64,000 nt of DNA from Schistosoma mansoni (taxonomy: Eukaryota > Platyhelminthes > Trematoda > Strigeidida > Schistosomatidae), in the NCBI RefSeq assembly GCF_000237925.1, contig NC_031502.1, forward strand, positions 26,665,951 to 26,729,950, read 5' to 3'. A model generated the notes under the pieces. The model was not told the DNA's origin and searched no databases. It was given only the letters and a program-made list of their open reading frames with translations. Position 1 is the stretch's first letter; each line of letters starts with the position of its first letter. Shown here one piece after another: positions 33,931 to 44,110 of the stretch. Both the position numbers and the translations under genes were made by a program.

Positions 33931-36900
33931 AAAAATAAAAATAAGATGAAGTTATTTATAGTGAGTTGAAATTGTATTCTATATGGGCTTGTCTATTGAT
34001 TAATAAAAGAGTGTTTCATGAAATTAGTTGTGTAGTGCAGATTCAGGAGGATAATCAAGATAAACGGTGACTTTTTTGCAATGGGAAAAAGCTAGGTCGA
34101 GAAGTAAACACTAGCTATTAGGGAAACAATTGTGTTTTGTAGTTTGTCAAGAGTCAAGGCTAGCTGTTATAGTAATCCACTAATGTGATAGAATGACCGA
34201 CAGTATTGCTTCATTTACTGTTTATTTCAACATTAATTTTAAACCGCACTAAGCCCCAGAGATGTAGAAAAAGAATAAGTATTTCGTAACGACCAAGACA
34301 AACAAAGGTATAAAACGGTTACCTAGCAACAGTCCACTAGCATCATGTTACACCTTAGATACATCAGTGACCTGATGTTGTTAGGTAATCCTATGATTTG
34401 CATTTTAGCTAAATTTTTATTTTCAAAATATAGTGAAACGCCTCTTTTGCAAGAAAAGTATTTTTCTGAGTAGGTTTTACCTAGATTTAATGAGAATATC
34501 AACAGGTGGAAATATCACGGAAGAATAGAAAACACATGCGTAAAAAGTATAATACACTTAAAGAAAACTAAGATTTGTTTTTCTTAAAATTAGTTCGGTA
34601 GTCCCAAGTAGAGCAACACTTTCTTTCCGATAGAGAATCAATATCCAAAGTAAAATATATGAACTGAGAAAACGTGTAATACTTGATGAAAGATTGATCC
34701 AATGTAGCAGTGTTTTAAGAAGTTCAGATGGCGTGAGTTGAATATGTTTGGAGAGCTCTAATATAGATTATATTTAGGGCAGAATTTGGAAACTAATCTT
34801 GAGAAATTTAATTAGAAGGGAAATAAGAATCTTAAACAGTAATGAATACGATATAGGAAGGTTGAGAAGCTTTGGGTAGTAGTTTTGATGAGATGAAATA
34901 AATCAACAACAACAAAACTGACTGGTTGATTTCCTTTTGGTCATAAAATTCTGTACTTAAATACAACTTGGCTAAGACTGTGATAGTGGATGAGAATGTA
35001 AGACTTTGAGAATATATGATTTGATATTGCTAAATAGAGACCAAATGTAGGATTATGGATTTATTAAAGCTGACATTCGATATTTTTTCCCACACTTTCA
35101 GTATAACATTCGTATAAGTTGGTCATTAAAGTTTAGTCAATAATCAACTTAAATTGAATCTATATATGAATGAAGAGATATTCAATCTTCTATTTGGATA
35201 TGGAATTAATCTTCGCCTAGCACTGGTGTATTTTTCTCGGATTGAATCAATCCAACCCGCATTCAGTCATAACAGATATGATACATAACTCCGAATTGAA
35301 AATCTCCGTTTCCATAAATGAGTTGGTCAGCGAGACTATAATTTATAAACGAACCAATCGACTTTACGATAACAGGTCTTGGATTTCGGCGCGAAATTCT
35401 TTATCCTTTTGGCTAAATAGCGTCTTGACTTTTTGACTGATGTCAATTCATGATGAAAACCTTAAATCTAATCCCTATCCCTAACCATCAACTGTAAGTC
35501 ACAATCCTTACCCTTCACACTGGTTTGAAACCCCCATTTAGTCCCAGTCAGTAGATGGACATTCTCAAGGCCACTTTGGCGTCGCTCAAAGGTCGTCCAT
35601 AAATTATGGTCTCACTAGTTGGTCTAGTCTACCTACTGTTTGTTAAAAACACTTTTTTACAAATATGAATTCGCTTCAGTTTAAAACCTAATTACTCATT
35701 TGTATACATTCCAAATGATTTTAGACAATAGTTGCCGTGTTGGATTGTACAAAATTCAACTTAAAGTCTTCTAACTAAAAAGATATAAACCATTCGACTT
35801 ACTGCATTGACTAATTTCGTTCTATAGGCAACCATAAGTAAAATAATTAAAATTAAACCATCTATGGTGTTGTAAGCGCTATCACGAACACACTAGAAAG
35901 GTAGTTTGCAACTATAATAGGTAAAACTATCTACTTTTAGTTTCGATTCCAAGATTGTCGTAATTTGAGGCTTGTATTACTGTTTTCCTTGTTAAAAGTG
36001 CATTGTATGTGCATGCCGGATTATCGATTTCTTTCTTTTGTTCTTCTCTTTCCAATTTCTCAATCACGTCAATTTGCATGACGTCCTAGTACACAAAGTG
36101 CTTTCTGGCTAGACGTGAACTGCCACACAACTTTTCTCAACAAAAGCAACTTGGTTTTTTCTAGGTTTCATGAAATTAACAGACATACGATGTATTTTAG
36201 TTGTTTAGAAGACCCGAATATAACATTTGATGAGTTCAAATTTAGGTTTTACTTATTACATATTTTAATTACTTTGATCACCAATTTACTTAGAATTCAT
36301 AAATTTTAATTTTGAGTGCGAAAAACAACAAGACATGGGCAGTCCAATTAGGTGGTTTCACTTGATAAAAGGTTAAAATTCATCGTTAAAACGCTTTGGT
36401 TGGCGAAACGCTTGGCTCACAATACATAAGTAGAAACAAACCCAATATGTTACATTTACAGTAGTTTGTTAGAACTTAAAAACTGTCAAAACACCCAACT
36501 AGTACCAATATTCACGACATTAGTGTACATTTTTATAGTCTCAAAATAGACCACACTTAAATGCTGAAACCATATGCTTAATCAGAAGGTAAAAGTTACA
36601 ATTCATTGTGTTAATCCTACGGATAGGGGACTTCGTGTACAATAATGGGCATTCTGAATTTAAACTACTTGGTTAAATAACCACGTTTATAATGAAGGTA
36701 CTTTACAGTGTTCGACAAGAAACTAAATGGAAATGTAAGACCATCTAGTGAACATGAACATTTTCTACCTACAAATAAGCATGTTTTACACAAAATTAAC
36801 GCAGCTTTCTTAAACACATTCAAGCTACCATCTGAACCAACGCTGAAAATAAAGAGGACTTCAGTGGTATGCTACATTTTGTGACTATTCTCAGGTTCTA

Positions 36901-37261
36901 CTTTCATATAATCAATTAGGTTGGTTAATGAATGAGCGATTTAAGAAGCAACCATACACTTAAATTTGTAGGATAATTGTGAGATAGACCATTTAAGTAG
37001 TTTGCTCACAGATATCGCTTGAACTGTTCGAGCGACATCATTTAATTTCAGATATCATGGGTAACAGGCGCAGAGTACAAGAATATCTTGAAGCGTAGAC
37101 ATTACCTAGTGGTACATCCATAATTCTTTGTCTGAACGAATCAATGTCTAAATAAACTAAGTGATTTAGAAAATGAGCTTATCATGACTATTTACTTATT
37201 TGACTTATGTTAAACGTGACGATTTGATTATAGAATTAGACAGTTATAAAATTTTCTACTC
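33931..37261. other. AT-rich intergenic region, no gene seen
   Basis: There are only short frames. Around 35450-35620 the sequence is somewhat richer in C (CCTATCCCTAACC and following) and may be an old repeat of unknown family. Confidence 0.5.
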
Positions 37262-37440
37262 GAGGTACAGGCGTGAAACTACCAGTTGGCTATCTAAAAG
37301 ACGGGAGAAATGTCTCACGTGTCACGTCCCAGGAAACGGATAGGATGTTTGGTCGAATGCCTCTACCCAGTTTAAATTAGCAAGGCCAGGGTCAACATTA
37401 AATCCCTATCAGACTACTTTGTTCGGAAAGTTATTTACCA
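37262..37440 (+). repeat. Dispersed repeat, copy B
   Basis: Diverged partner of the repeat at 29262-29500, with the blocks GAAACTACCAGTTGGCTA, GGGAGAAATGTCTCAC, CAGTTTAAATTAGCAAGG and ATTAAATCCCTATCAG in the same order. Confidence 0.55.
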
Positions 37441-38044
37441 AAACACATGTAGTACACACAAAATAGGTCAATACAGAGTGAAAATAATGTGGGCGAATCT
37501 AGCGGTTATTTATGGTGAGGTCGTGTAGACTAATTCATGTACATGTTGCTTAGTAAATCGATTTTTGGTATGCCTTGCAACTATCCACCGATCTAGTGTT
37601 AGGTGACTTACTTCCTAGTTCCAGGTTAAAATTCTCGATAAAGTGTAAATAAATTCATATGGTACACATCCTTAGCCACCCATATCTTTAGTAGTTAATC
37701 CTTAAAAAAAATATGTATTGTCCCAATAAGGCTGGTCATAAGCAGAGTATTACTTGCATCTTATGGTAGTGCACGTTACTCATAATATTCTGAAAACCAC
37801 TTGTTACTGTAAAGTGGGATTTTAAACAAAAATGAGTGAACATACGTCGTAGGAGCAACTCCTGAACCTAGCAAAATGAGTTTATAAACGATGATTACAA
37901 ACAGTTGCTGCAATTAGTCTTGATAAATCAAATAGTGTATGAACAGAAACTGATCCCCAGTTGCTTACTTCTAAAAGAAAATTTCGAATCAGAGCTGAAA
38001 TGTGATTCCCTAAGACTACCATGAAGAATTAATAAAGACACCTG

Positions 38045-38165
38045 AGCAGTTCAACAACTTATCAGTTGGTCAAACGCAGCACAGCGAGATGAAATTGTCA
38101 GGAAAAACCCCATAGTTGAGACAGTAACAGTATATGTGGCAATAGAAAAGATCAGGGATCCAAGT
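38045..38165 (-). repeat. Older 3'-end fragment of the RTE LINE
   Basis: Pieces such as GCACAGCGAGATGAAATTGTC, CCCCATAGTTGAGA and TATGTGGCAATAGAAAAGAT match, with divergence, the 3' UTR at 30480-30575. It ends next to the tail-like AGTCAGCCAGCAACAACG of the following copy. Confidence 0.45.
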
Positions 38166-38781
38166 CAGCCAGCAACAACGTAGAACTTCGTACGTACATA
38201 CAATTGTCGATCCAAATCCCATAGTGGTAGATGTAGTAAGAGTATAAGCAGTAATCCGAAAGATTAGGTTTGAAGATGTTATTCAAGGAGTACAATCCAT
38301 AGAAATAAATTTGGAAAGAGAAAAAGGATACGGACATGAAGAATTCAGAAGATTAGAATTTGGTAGAACACAAAGAGTGGATGCACCTTCGCCATTGCAA
38401 GCGATTTTGAGTCATGTCATTCAAGGTCTCTAACCATCGATTGCTATCATCTCGCGAATCCCAACCAGGTAGTCTACACCTACCAACATGGCCCAGTCAA
38501 CTTGTCAGCGACTTCATGGATTTGTGCCACGTCTTGGTCTGGCCGCCCCTAGCTTTCTTTCAACCTACTCCTACACCATAAAATATTGCACGTCGGGGCA
38601 GTCGGTGGTTGGGCATACGTAACACATGTCCCAGCCATCTCAACTGATGAAGTTTCACTACCTCATCAATCGATTTTCCATCCTTACCCAGTACCCGTTT
38701 TCTAACAACTGCATTATTTACTCAGTGGTCCCAGGATATACGAGCAATGCTTCGAAGACTAGTAGCCTACGAATATCCTCT
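38166..38781 (-). mobile_element. RTE LINE second copy, 3' part (left of the nested insertion)
   Basis: Very close to 30440-31100, covering the 3' UTR and the RT C-terminus (KTWHKSMKS region). It lacks 16 bp present at about 31063-31078. It is interrupted at 38782 and resumes at 39336. Confidence 0.85.
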
Positions 38782-39335
38782 CAGTCAGTCAGCTGTTACG
38801 GGTATGAGGGCTAATATCACTTCCCGGCTGCCCACACCGTGGAAGGGTATTTCTTGAGGGACCTGAAAAAGAAGTTGGATTAGTGTTGGTCTTAACGACC
38901 TGGGAGCATGACCGCAGTGCCCAAGGGACAACTGATTGAGGCCGGTCACGCACGGCCTTTTTGTGAGGGATTTTTGACGTTAGCCCCGTTCTTCAAAGGA
39001 CCTTACCGCCGGAGACGGAAATCCGTGGGATAAGGCGAGGTGTGCATTTTTAGGGTCGACCTTTTATAACCCCACCCCTCCTTGTGGGAAGGCAGCATCG
39101 CTGTCATGCTGGTTGTCTGAAGGAAACACCTTACTGCCGTCACACCTCTGTACAGTCGGCAGTACGACTTCGCCTTCGGACCTTGGGATTGCTGCTTTTA
39201 GTCTTACCGCTCTTCAACCGACCTGTCTGGCATGGTAGGACCTCGAGGAACGATTGTTCCAGCCAGCATAGCTCGATTGCTTCATCACGATAGGCAAGCC
39301 CGACCACCACGTCAAGGTAGCAGCAACGGTCGGGT
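38782..39335 (-). mobile_element. 554-bp LINE-derived insertion with 12-bp target duplication
   Basis: On the - strand this starts CCCGACCGTTGCTGCTACC, follows the LINE 5' region (equal to 33530-32988 with one difference seen, at about 38834), and then joins directly to CTGACTGACTG, the LINE's own kind of 3' tail. The flanks CGAATATCCTCT at 38770-38781 and 39336-39347 are a perfect target duplication; the empty site is visible at about 31088. It carries no protein-coding domain, so it must have been moved by LINE proteins supplied in trans. It is the youngest insertion in the window. Confidence 0.88.
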
Positions 39336-40219
39336 CGAATATCCTCTACTCCTACCGGTCACGTTTCACTGCTATAAAGTAGGATGGAACGTACTGCTGC
39401 ACAGTAAACCCGTCCTTTGGTTGGCAGACCGATATCTCGCCTACGCCATAAGTGAAGCAAGTTGGCAAGAGCTAGACGAGCCTTCTGTATCCGTGCTGAG
39501 ATTTTGTCACACACCAGACCACAAGGGTTGATGAGACTCCCAAGATAAGTCAAGCGGTCAACACGCTCAACTACTTCAATACCTATCATTAGTTCAGGTG
39601 TCGATGCAACCCAGTCCTGAAGTAACATTTTGCACTTCGAGGGGGAGAATCGCATCCCGAACAAGCCTGCATTGTTGCTTATAGTGGTGAGAAGACTGCA
39701 CCTTGTCAGTGTCTTTACTAAATATATCTATGTCATCGGCGTATTCTAAGTCAACAAGTGAGCCTCCCGGTAAAAGTTCAACTCCTGGAGATTTAGATGA
39801 GGAAAGCGTTATTTCTAAGAGCACGTCTACGATAAAGTCAAACAAGACTGGAGAGAGTGGACAGCCCTAATGAACACCACTTGAGGTAATCAATTCTGAT
39901 GACAGTTCGCCATAAGCTCTAACTCAACCAACTGTGTTCGAGTAGAAAGCCTTTATAAGGCTAATGTACTTCTTTGGTACTCCTTTCAGTGACAAACACT
40001 GTCACAGAACCTCACGATCAACAGAGCCAAATGCCGCCCTAAGGTCGAGAAATACTACGATAGTGTGTCTATGTTCTAGGACCTGATGTAATGTGAATAT
40101 CTGGTCTATACAACCACGTCCAGGTCGAAAACCAGCCTGGTTTTCTCTAGTCTGCTCTTCGTGAGATTTAGTTAGGCATCGAAGTATTATTGAAGCCAAT
40201 ATTTTAGACACTATACTCA
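39336..40219 (-). mobile_element. RTE LINE second copy, RT core (right of the nested insertion)
   Basis: The - strand supplies the RT core that the 30-34 kb copy lacks: QTRENQAGFRPGRGCIDQIF (about 40155-40100), VVFLDLRAAFGSVDREVL (about 40065-40005), GCPLSPVLFDFIVDVLLEI, and SLVDLEYADDIDIF with the catalytic YADD (about 39760-39720). Stops and frame changes break it. It ends abruptly at about 40219, where a different 5' fragment is attached. Confidence 0.85.
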
Positions 40220-40775
40220 GTCAATCTCGTGTGCTGTTACGGGTATGAGGGCAGATATCACTTCCCGGCTGTCCACACCGTGGAAGGGTATTTCTTGAGG
40301 AGCCTGAAAAGGAAGTTGGATTAATGTTGGTCTTAACGACCGCAGAGTTCAAGGGACAATTGTTTGAGGCCGGTCACACACGGCCTTTTTGTGGGAGGTT
40401 TTTGGCGTGTTAGCTCCGTTCTTTAAAGAGCCTTACCACCGGAGACGGAAATGCATGAGGTAAGGAGAGGTGTGACATTTTTGGGTCGACGTTTTCTAAC
40501 CCTGTCCTTCCTTGTGAGAAGGTAGCATCGCTGCAGATGCTGGTTGTCCGAGGGAAACACCCTACTGCTATCACACCCCTCTACAGTCAGCAGTACGACT
40601 TTGCCCTCAGACCTTGAGTTGCTCCTTTTAGTCCTGTCGTTCTCCAATCGACCTTCCTGGCATGGTAGAACATACAGGAACACGTGTTCCAGCCAGCATA
40701 GCTCGGTTGGGTCATCACGATAGGCAAACTCTACCACCACTTTAGGGTAGAACCTACCATCGAGAGGGATCCAAG
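40220..40775 (-). mobile_element. Diverged LINE 5' region fragment with a tail-like end
   Basis: Corresponds to about 32975-33510 but clearly older, with many changes (GTTACGGGTATGAGGGCAGA, GGCCGGTCACACACGGCC, GCCAGCATAGCTCGGTTG). Its 3' border carries CTCAGTCA, like a short CTGA-type tail, so it may be an earlier insertion of the same short derivative as at 38782-39335. Confidence 0.7.
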
Positions 40776-42684
40776 ATACAATTTGAGAATACAAATTAGT
40801 GAAATAATTTAAAAGAAATTATATAGAACATAGAAACCTAGGATCTAAGAACAGATAAAGAGTGAATGCAGTAGCTGTTTCATCGAAAGTCCTCACTATG
40901 ATTATCATGGAAAAATATATCGATAGTTTTATTGATCATTAACTAGAAGTGTACATAACAAGAATACGTGGATGACTTCGACGCGAGTGAGGGAAATACT
41001 GAAAATAGGTTATTCGAAATAGTCAGTCAACTCGTTGTTGGGCTAGGTGATCTTTTCATCACGAAATCTAAATGGAAATGTATACAGAAGCTTCTAGAAA
41101 TATACGGAAAATGTAAAGAAAACTCCATCTGTGGTGGTGGGGCGAATTATTGTTGAGGTACGTACATATAAGTGGAATATTATAGTTACTATTCTTTTAT
41201 TCTTGTAGGATTATTGGTATTCAACCATGAACCAAAACAAATACACTTGCCTACACTTTGACACAACGAACTTGATTGTCACTAACTAATCTACTATGAT
41301 GGTCTAGTAACAGCAATAATTCGTTTTTCAATATGAGGTCAACAGGTTGCTGTGGCTGTTAGCATAGCGCCCCCAGTAAGTACCTAGTTTGTACGAACAA
41401 TATTCAAACAAGTCATGGGAGCATTTGAATAAATATTAATAAAAATACTACAATGTATATTACATAATACGTGAGAGTAGTAGAGTCGAATAGATCATTT
41501 CTCTGCGGTGAATTATGGCTAAAAACGAAATTTCATCGTCGAGATGAAAGTCAAAGCAAATAAATCAGGACTCATGGTCTCTTTAGGGAAATAAGTATTA
41601 CAAGTACTGCGCTGTGAAAGACTACCGGGAACAAATGCTTGAGTAACGGAGCAACTACAGTATGTAGCTATACTTGATAGTACACCACAGCTCTCTAGAG
41701 TTAAGGAATTGCTTATATTAGGTTACAGAAACAACCAACAACGCAATCAATCACAAAACACGTTCTCAGTGGACAGTTTTCGTTACCTATTCGTAGATGT
41801 TCTTAACACAATATACATAACGCAGTGGTCATGTTTAGGATGTCCTCGCGTTAAACGAAAACATACGAGCTATGAAGTTATTTCTAGCAGAGTATTTTTG
41901 AAGGGGAAACCCTTCTTGTATGTTCAGAAAACTTCAGATGTTTTACTTAGTTTGATAACAGCACTTTGGGATTTAGTTCCAAAACAGTTATAAAGTCTGA
42001 ATATTCAAGGACCTATGCATGGCAATGATACATCGCCAGGTAACGAGGGAATTTACTACGATGTCCAAAATCTTCAATCTAAATAACTAATTTTAACGAT
42101 GAAAATAAGTGACACATGACCAAGCTAGAACGATGTTAAGCCGACGAGTGTTTTATGATAGTCTAAATTCTTTGATTATACATTTAGTTTCTTTTACGTA
42201 TTTCTGACCTGGAACTAACTATTGCTTCGTTAAATAGGATGTTTTAATTTGGGATCCACAATACCCTAGCAATTATGTGTAACAAAACATACCGATACAA
42301 TGAAAAGTGAAACACGACTAGATAAGTTAGATTTTTTGAAATAGCACACAAGATAATCTTTGGACAACAGGTTAGTAAATATCAAACAAAAATCTGACTT
42401 ATAATAGGATAGCTTTTAGATGCCAAAAGCGATGAGGTAGATGAGTCTGTACAATGGAAACGAAGTGCGAATATTATCAAGTGGGTGCACAGAACAAAAT
42501 CACATGGACAAAGTCACTAGTTAATATAGTTTGGATGGCAAGAAGCAAGGTAAATTAGACTGATAATACTTGTGAATATTATACGAAATTAACTAACTTA
42601 TTACCGATTGGCGCTTCACACAAAAAATAAGAAAGCAGGAGGATTGTTAAGATAAAATTAAACTAGCTACTAGTGAAGACTGAT
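40776..42684. other. Intergenic, 3' of JUN
   Basis: AT-rich sequence. Frames at 40968-41156 and 41709-41993 lack ATG starts and match nothing I know. The 3' UTR of JUN should lie at the right-hand end. Confidence 0.5.
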
Positions 42685-44048
42685 TTAAGCTACCTTACTA
42701 GATAAAGCAGGACAGTCCTTGTCAAGATGATTGACAACAAACATTTTCAGACGTTCTACCTCAATTCTGCTGCGAGATAATCGATTGCGTAACGCCCTGT
42801 TTTCTTCGGAGAGATGAATGACGTCTTTCTCCAAACTTTTAATCAAACGAATCTTTCTTTCCCTACATTTACGAGCCGCATCACGGTTTCTTGCTCTCTT
42901 CCGTTCTAACCGCATGCGCGACTGCTCAGTAGGATCCAAACGTGTGTCCTTGAGATTAGAAACCGCTAGGTTTCTAGAACTATTTCCTTGAGACGAAGAA
43001 GAAACAGAAGAAACGGAAGATGACCTGACGTCCCGCATCGGATCATTTTGCTCTAAATTAATATCTACTGAAGAAGGACGAGCATCATCAGGGTCTTGTG
43101 GTGAACTTGCTGAAGCTGTACGACGACTATCGGAAGTGTCGTTAGAGGGTAAATTTGTTTGTATGTTTAGAGGCCAAAGAGACGGATCTAAAGATGGATT
43201 CTGAATATGGGCATGATGGACAATCTCTGGTTGGGGCTCAATACCTAGCATCTGAAGAACTGATGCTTGTGAAGCACCATTGGTCGTTATACCAAGACGC
43301 AAACCGTTAGGCAGTTGAACAGTTGTAACTTCACTTTCCGTGACTGGTTGGACAGTATTGGGAAGAGAAATAGAAAGCGAATTTTGTAAATTTGTTAGTG
43401 TGATACTCTGTTCAGACGTTGAGTTGACCGAATCAGTCTGTTGAGGCTGAAAAGCAACAAGACCTGGAGTAACAGTCTGAACACTCGGGAAAGACTGAGC
43501 ATCGAAGCAAGCTGGCGAGTAAAAAAGTATAGATGCTGGAGTTGTGTTGATTCCACTTTGACTTGCCTGACGACATAGTTCGGCAAAGTTTGGTAGATTT
43601 TGAGAGTTGAAATCAGCCAAATTAATATTGTACAAACCACTATTATTTACCGCAGAAGTAACAGGACTAAGAGCCGCAGTCAGAGAGGCAAAACTAGATG
43701 CATCCCGTAGCTCATTCAACTTCTGAGTAAAAACACTGGAAGAATAGGATGTACTAGGAATATTACTTACTTAGCGAACCTCTCTTGTTCTTCAGTAACA
43801 TGCTTAGGATTGAGGAAGCTTCCAGGAGTCTGTGGAGACGCTTTCAGGTGTTGAAGAATTTTTTCCACCTCTGAACGTAAAATCGGTTGTAGTTCTTCTA
43901 AAGAAGGTGTCAGGAAGGAAGATAATGCTGGACTTTTTATTGTATTGTCCAACAGTATGTTTAGTGTTGTTGGGCGAGGTGCAGTTGTAAGTTTAATAGA
44001 ACTGGATTCAGCACTGGGAGTTTCATTTGGAATCTGACTTTTATCCAT
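42685..44048 (-). CDS. JUN: JUN-family bZIP transcription factor
   Basis: Exons 44048-43771 and 43735-42685 join across a 35-nt GT-AG intron (43770-43736) to 442 aa. This is the only junction that keeps phase, and it rebuilds the Jun signature EEQERFANVFTQKLNELR (human c-Jun DEQEGFAEGFVRALAELH). The N-terminus has TLNILL, FLTPSLEEL and SPQTPGSFLNPKHV, aligning with the c-Jun transactivation region and its MAP-kinase sites. A Ser/Thr/Gln-rich middle follows. The basic region (about 366-387, RNRDAARKCRERK, with the redox Cys) and the leucine zipper (about 388-430) end the protein, with the Jun-type tail VVNHLDKDC. It should bind TGASTCA sites as a dimer, in the nucleus. The fourth zipper heptad has Ser instead of Leu. 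An in-frame TGA 39 nt upstream fixes the ATG as first Met. About 110 residues longer than human c-Jun (331). Confidence 0.93.
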
Positions 44049-44080
44049 CTTATTACATAATTGCCCAGCGACAAAACAGA

Positions 44081-44087
44081 TGACTCA
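44081..44087 (-). promoter_or_regulatory. AP-1 site (TGACTCA), proximal
   Basis: A perfect TRE consensus, 33-39 bp before the JUN ATG. The same bases on the - strand include GGGTGAGTCA, so a splice-donor reading (GTGAGT) is also possible. Confidence 0.6.
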
Positions 44088-44094
44088 CCCAAGA

Positions 44095-44099
44095 CCAAT
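44095..44099. promoter_or_regulatory. CCAAT motif between the two AP-1 sites
   Basis: CCAAT on the + strand (ATTGG on the gene's strand), between the two TREs. A short motif, suggestive only in this arrangement. Confidence 0.35.
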
Positions 44100-44103
44100 C
44101 GGA

Positions 44104-44110
44104 TGACTCA
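44104..44110 (-). promoter_or_regulatory. AP-1 site (TGACTCA), distal
   Basis: A second perfect TRE, 23 bp from the first, 56-62 bp before the JUN ATG. Human JUN is known to be activated by its own product through a promoter AP-1 site. Confidence 0.6.

Noticed and set aside
40968-41156. 62-codon frame with protein-like composition
   Set aside because: There is no ATG, no homology I recognise and no supporting neighbouring exon.
41709-41993. 94-codon frame on the + strand
   Set aside because: It begins at TTG, has no known motif, and is best explained as chance.
43028-43035. CRE-like TGACGTCC within the JUN coding exon
   Set aside because: It is only a partial match to TGACGTCA and lies inside a coding sequence, so no regulatory claim is made.
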